Shown one piece after another: positions 61,306 to 64,000 of a stretch of 64,000 nucleotides of DNA. The stretch is taken from assembly GCA_050012495.1 (NCBI GenBank), contig JBEKHB010000017.1, forward strand, positions 1-64,000. Direction: 5' to 3'. Source of the stretch: BOG-1155 sp050012495 (lineage in GTDB: Bacteria > Desulfobacterota > Syntrophorhabdia > Syntrophorhabdales > WCHB1-27). Positions within the stretch are counted from its first letter, which is position 1, and the number at the start of each line of letters is the position of its first letter. The notes under the pieces were generated by a model. It was not told the DNA's origin. It ran no database searches and worked only from the letters and a program-made list of their open reading frames with translations. The position numbers were made by a program, and so were the translations under genes.

Positions 61306-62277
61306 CTACTTGCCGGTAACCAACTTCCCTGCGACGCCGGACAGCAGGATTGCGAGGAGCAGAATCATTCCCTTGATCATATCGGTGAAGTAGCCGGGCA
61401 CCATCAGGATAACCAAGCCATTAACCGCCACCACGACAATCAAGACACCGATTAGTGTGCCCCAGATATGGAATTGACCTATCCGAACGGTGGCTGCCCC
61501 AATGAATGCCGCGCCAAAGGCGTCTAGCAGGTAGAGAGCCCCCTGTGTCGGATTGCCCGACATAGATGACGAAGTCAGGATTATACCCGCAACAGCCGCA
61601 CAAACACCGGAAAAGAGATACCCAAGCAATCTGTGCCATTCTACCCTGATCCCTGACAGCCTCGACGCAATCGCATTTCCTCCTATCGCTTCCATCCGTC
61701 TACCGGTAGGCGTGTACGTATGTATGAACCATATGATCGCAAGCAGGCAGATCATCACAATGAAGCGAATAGGGATGCCGTAAAGGTCCCCTCTTCCTAT
61801 GAAGTCGAAACCATCAGGCAGATTCCATATGGCTATGCCCTTCGTGATGCTCAAACCCGCTCCCAGTATGATGCCCATGGTCGCAAGCGTACAGACGAAG
61901 GGAGGAAGTCCTACGTAGGCTACAAAAAAACCATTCATCAGTCCGATCAATAGACCGGTTCCCAGGCCACTCAACACCGCAACAGGAATGCCCGCGTTGC
62001 TGACCAGCACTTTGGCCACTACTACACCCGTAATAGCGGCAGTGGCGCCTATAGATAAATCAAAGTCCCCCATTTTGAGACAACAGGTCATGCCTGCCGC
62101 CATAATGGAGAGAATGGATATCTGTCCAAGGAGGTTCAACACGTTGTTCGCCGAACGGAAACCCGGCAGAAGGATACTGAAGACCGCGATCATAATCAAA
62201 AGCCACATTATGGTACCGTACTTGCCGAAGAAGACAAGTGCCTCGCGGCGTGCTATTTTATTCCCTTTGATTTGCAT
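61306..62277 (-). CDS. Ribose-type ABC transporter permease
   Basis: The 323-residue membrane protein is RbsC-like, with GMTCCLKMGDFDLSIGATAA and NGFFVAYVGLPPFVCTLATM. About eight helices are seen. It starts 7 bases after the ATPase gene behind AAAGGATG. It imports sugars or related polyols in this family. Confidence 0.92.
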   Translation of the reverse strand: MQIKGNKIARREALVFFGKYGTIMWLLIMIAVFSILLPGFRSANNVLNLLGQISILSIMAAGMTCCLKMGDFDLSIGATAAITGVVVAKVLVSNAGIPVAVLSGLGTGLLIGLMNGFFVAYVGLPPFVCTLATMGIILGAGLSITKGIAIWNLPDGFDFIGRGDLYGIPIRFIVMICLLAIIWFIHTYTPTGRRMEAIGGNAIASRLSGIRVEWHRLLGYLFSGVCAAVAGIILTSSSMSGNPTQGALYLLDAFGAAFIGAATVRIGQFHIWGTLIGVLIVVVAVNGLVILMVPGYFTDMIKGMILLLAILLSGVAGKLVTGK

Positions 62278-62284
62278 TATCTTG

Positions 62285-63835
62285 TCATCCTTTCTCTTGA
62301 CCTTTGAATTTCCTTATCCTGCACGCTCGTACGCAGAGATCAAGTGTAGCTTGCGGGTCTGTTTCATCGCCTGGAAGTTCGGCGGTCATCACACCTTGAT
62401 CCAACACCAGAATGCGATGCGACATCCCCACCACTTCCCTAAGATCAGAGGATATCAGAATGACTCCTACACCCCTCGCGGCAAGCTCCGTGATAATAGA
62501 ATAGAGAGAGAACTTGGCTCCTACATCAACACCCTTGGTAGGTTCGTCCATTATCAGGATTCTGGCGTTGTTACACAGCCATTTTGATAGCACAACCTTT
62601 TGCTGATTCCCCCCGCTTAGCGAGTTTACCTGTTGTCTGAGATCGTGAGCCTTGATATTTGTCGCTGACGCGAACTGCTGGCCCATAGTTCTTTCTTTCC
62701 GACGGCTAAGAACGGGAATTCGAGACCAGCGCAAAATTTTGTCGAGGCTGGCCAGCGTGATATTCTGCTTCACATCCATCGGCAGAACCAGGCCTTGAGC
62801 GTGCCGTTCCTCAGGAACCAGGGCAATACCGTACCGGATAGCGTCGGTCGGCGATTTGAAAACTACTTTCTCCCCATCCATGATAATGTCCCCTTCATCC
62901 TTCTTATCAGCGCCGAAGAGGAGGCGGGCGAGCTCAGTTCGCCCCGATCCTACAAGACCCGCGATACCCAGAATTTCTCCCCTGTGAAGGCAAAAACTCA
63001 CATTTCTCACGGCGTTTCCCCTGCACAGGTTGTTCACTTCAAGACAGACATCGGTCGTCGGACGGGCTTTGGGCGGAAATACGTCCTTGAGTTCCCGGCC
63101 CAGCATCATATGATAGACCTCGCCGGGGTCCAGGTCGCGCACGAAGGCCGTCCCCACCTTTCTTGCGTCTTTGATAACAGTCACCCTGTCGGCAATCCTG
63201 AAAATCTCCTCCATGCGATGCGATACATATACGATTGCCTTCCCTGCTTCCTTCAGGTGAGCGATGGAATTAAAGAGCTCGTCCACCTCGGCGTAGGTCA
63301 ATGACGTTGTCGGTTCATCCATGAAAATAATCCGAGATTTCTGGGCCAGGGCTCGGTTAATGACTGTCTTCCACTGGTCTATGACCGGCAATGATCCGAC
63401 CGGCACTCGAAGATCTGCGTTAATTGCTACCCCTTCCTGGATGCATCTCGCCATTTCCACCATCTTTGATATCCGCACAATACAAAGACTGTTTCGCGGA
63501 TACCTTCCAAGGAAAATGTTCTCCGCCACCGAGAGATGAGGTACAATATTAAGATCCTGATGTATAAAGGATAGACCCAGAGCCTGACTCTCTCCAGAAT
63601 TGGAGATATCCCTCTTCTCTCCGTCTATCACTATGTCGCCTTCGTCCTGCCGGTACACACCCGCGAGGATTTTGATCAACGTGGATTTCCCCGCACCATT
63701 CTCACCTATGAGCGCGTGGACTTCGCCTTCTCGGACATCAAAATCCACCTTGTCCAGTGCGCGCTGTCCGGGAAAGTCCTTCACTATCCCCCGCGCTTCC
63801 AGTAACACTTTCCCACTTTCCGTCATAGCCGTCAT
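62285..63835 (-). CDS. Sugar ABC transporter ATPase, RbsA/MglA type
   Basis: The 516-residue protein has two ABC domains. Walker A reads GENGAGKSTL in the first and GLVGSGRTELA in the second; LSGGNQQ is the signature, and LIMDEPTKGVDVGAK is the second Walker B. The start at 63835 has GGGGGT upstream. It pairs with the permease and the binding protein at the right edge. Confidence 0.93.
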   Translation of the reverse strand: MTAMTESGKVLLEARGIVKDFPGQRALDKVDFDVREGEVHALIGENGAGKSTLIKILAGVYRQDEGDIVIDGEKRDISNSGESQALGLSFIHQDLNIVPHLSVAENIFLGRYPRNSLCIVRISKMVEMARCIQEGVAINADLRVPVGSLPVIDQWKTVINRALAQKSRIIFMDEPTTSLTYAEVDELFNSIAHLKEAGKAIVYVSHRMEEIFRIADRVTVIKDARKVGTAFVRDLDPGEVYHMMLGRELKDVFPPKARPTTDVCLEVNNLCRGNAVRNVSFCLHRGEILGIAGLVGSGRTELARLLFGADKKDEGDIIMDGEKVVFKSPTDAIRYGIALVPEERHAQGLVLPMDVKQNITLASLDKILRWSRIPVLSRRKERTMGQQFASATNIKAHDLRQQVNSLSGGNQQKVVLSKWLCNNARILIMDEPTKGVDVGAKFSLYSIITELAARGVGVILISSDLREVVGMSHRILVLDQGVMTAELPGDETDPQATLDLCVRACRIRKFKGQEKG

Positions 63836-63900
63836 GTTACCCCCAAACCGCCTTTCCTCGGCATATACCCAGGAAAAGACAGCAGGCAATCAGATGAAGC

Positions 63901-63940
63901 TCCCTCCTCTCACCCTTCCCATGAAGGTTGAGAGGAGGGA
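63901..63940. other. Long stem-loop between binding-protein and ATPase genes
   Basis: TCCCTCCTCTCA and TGAGAGGAGGGA form a perfect 12-bp stem, with a GC-rich top. In sugar transporter operons such a hairpin often lowers downstream expression relative to the binding protein. No T-run follows on the minus strand. Confidence 0.7.
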
Positions 63941-63951
63941 AGGCCACTCCC

Positions 63952-64000
63952 CTATTTCACCGCAAAATCCGGAGCACCCGTGTATCCGCAAGGGTTCACG
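63952..64000 (-). CDS. Partial CDS, likely periplasmic sugar-binding protein (C-terminus only)
   Basis: The last 15 codons (VNPCGYTGAPDFAVK) end at TAG 63954-63952. The gene runs off the window. Its position before the RbsA/RbsC pair suggests the solute-binding protein. Sequence alone cannot confirm it. Confidence 0.55.
   Translation of the reverse strand, partial: VNPCGYTGAPDFAVK

Overview
The window looks like chromosome from a GC-rich, anaerobic, metal- or syntrophy-oriented bacterium of the Desulfobacterota (Geobacter/Syntrophorhabdus-like). The reasons are the density of c-type cytochromes, system II cytochrome maturation, an Mla operon, sigma-54 regulators and sugar and molybdenum enzymes of anaerobic type. 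Taxonomy is inference; no rRNA gene is present. Twelve genes carry about 121 c-type heme motifs (120 CXXCH plus one CX4CH), so the region is dominated by electron transfer.

Left part (1-12.1 kb): a 58-bp tandem repeat, a small lipoprotein, a zinc-ribbon protein, a UbiA/MenA-type prenyltransferase and an mlaEFDC lipid-transport operon. The MlaF ATPase carries a degenerate GGDEF domain. Then follow two convergent Nudix genes, a chagasin-domain protein, a TauE/SafE exporter, a secreted unknown, a J-domain protein and an NCS2 permease.

Electron-transfer part (12.3-50.8 kb): hemE starts the block. Next come two tandem hexaheme c7-type cytochromes, a tetraheme cytochrome and ResB/CcsA for heme attachment. 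A five-gene minus-strand operon holds three multiheme cytochromes (15, 9 and 11 hemes) and two b-type membrane cytochromes. A divergent pair encodes a 13-heme cytochrome with an EF-hand plus a cytochrome b. A PhnD-like binding protein precedes a histidine kinase with a heme c motif in its sensor domain. A nine-gene minus-strand run, about 42.4 to 30.5 kb, looks like an outer-membrane conduit: YVTN lipoprotein, beta-barrel with a discoidin-like insert, two CsgG/TolB-like lipoproteins, PpiC-type isomerase, 26-heme and 16-heme cytochromes, NHL protein and pentapeptide-repeat protein. Just upstream lies a homologue of the nanowire cytochrome OmcS behind a GEMM-I cyclic-dinucleotide riboswitch. The riboswitch 5' strand can pair with the OmcS Shine-Dalgarno. 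An NtrC-type regulator and a second quinone module (octaheme cytochrome, FeS protein, NrfD) plus a radical SAM protein close the block. Read together, the genes describe quinol oxidation, periplasmic transfer, outer-membrane passage and extracellular filament, with cyclic-dinucleotide and heme-sensing control.

Right part (50.9-64 kb): the 3' end of a class II tRNA marks a likely attachment site. After it come a histone-deacetylase-family protein and a small coiled-coil protein. A long minus-strand operon then encodes a sugar-type ABC transporter, a molybdenum hydroxylase in three subunits, a NuoF-like protein and a NuoG/NuoE fusion that could pass electrons to NAD, a MoaD/ThiS-like protein and an IlvD/EDD dehydratase. 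Its zinc-finger and four-cysteine variations are unusual. The operon reads as an oxidative sugar or aldehyde catabolic unit, which is inference.
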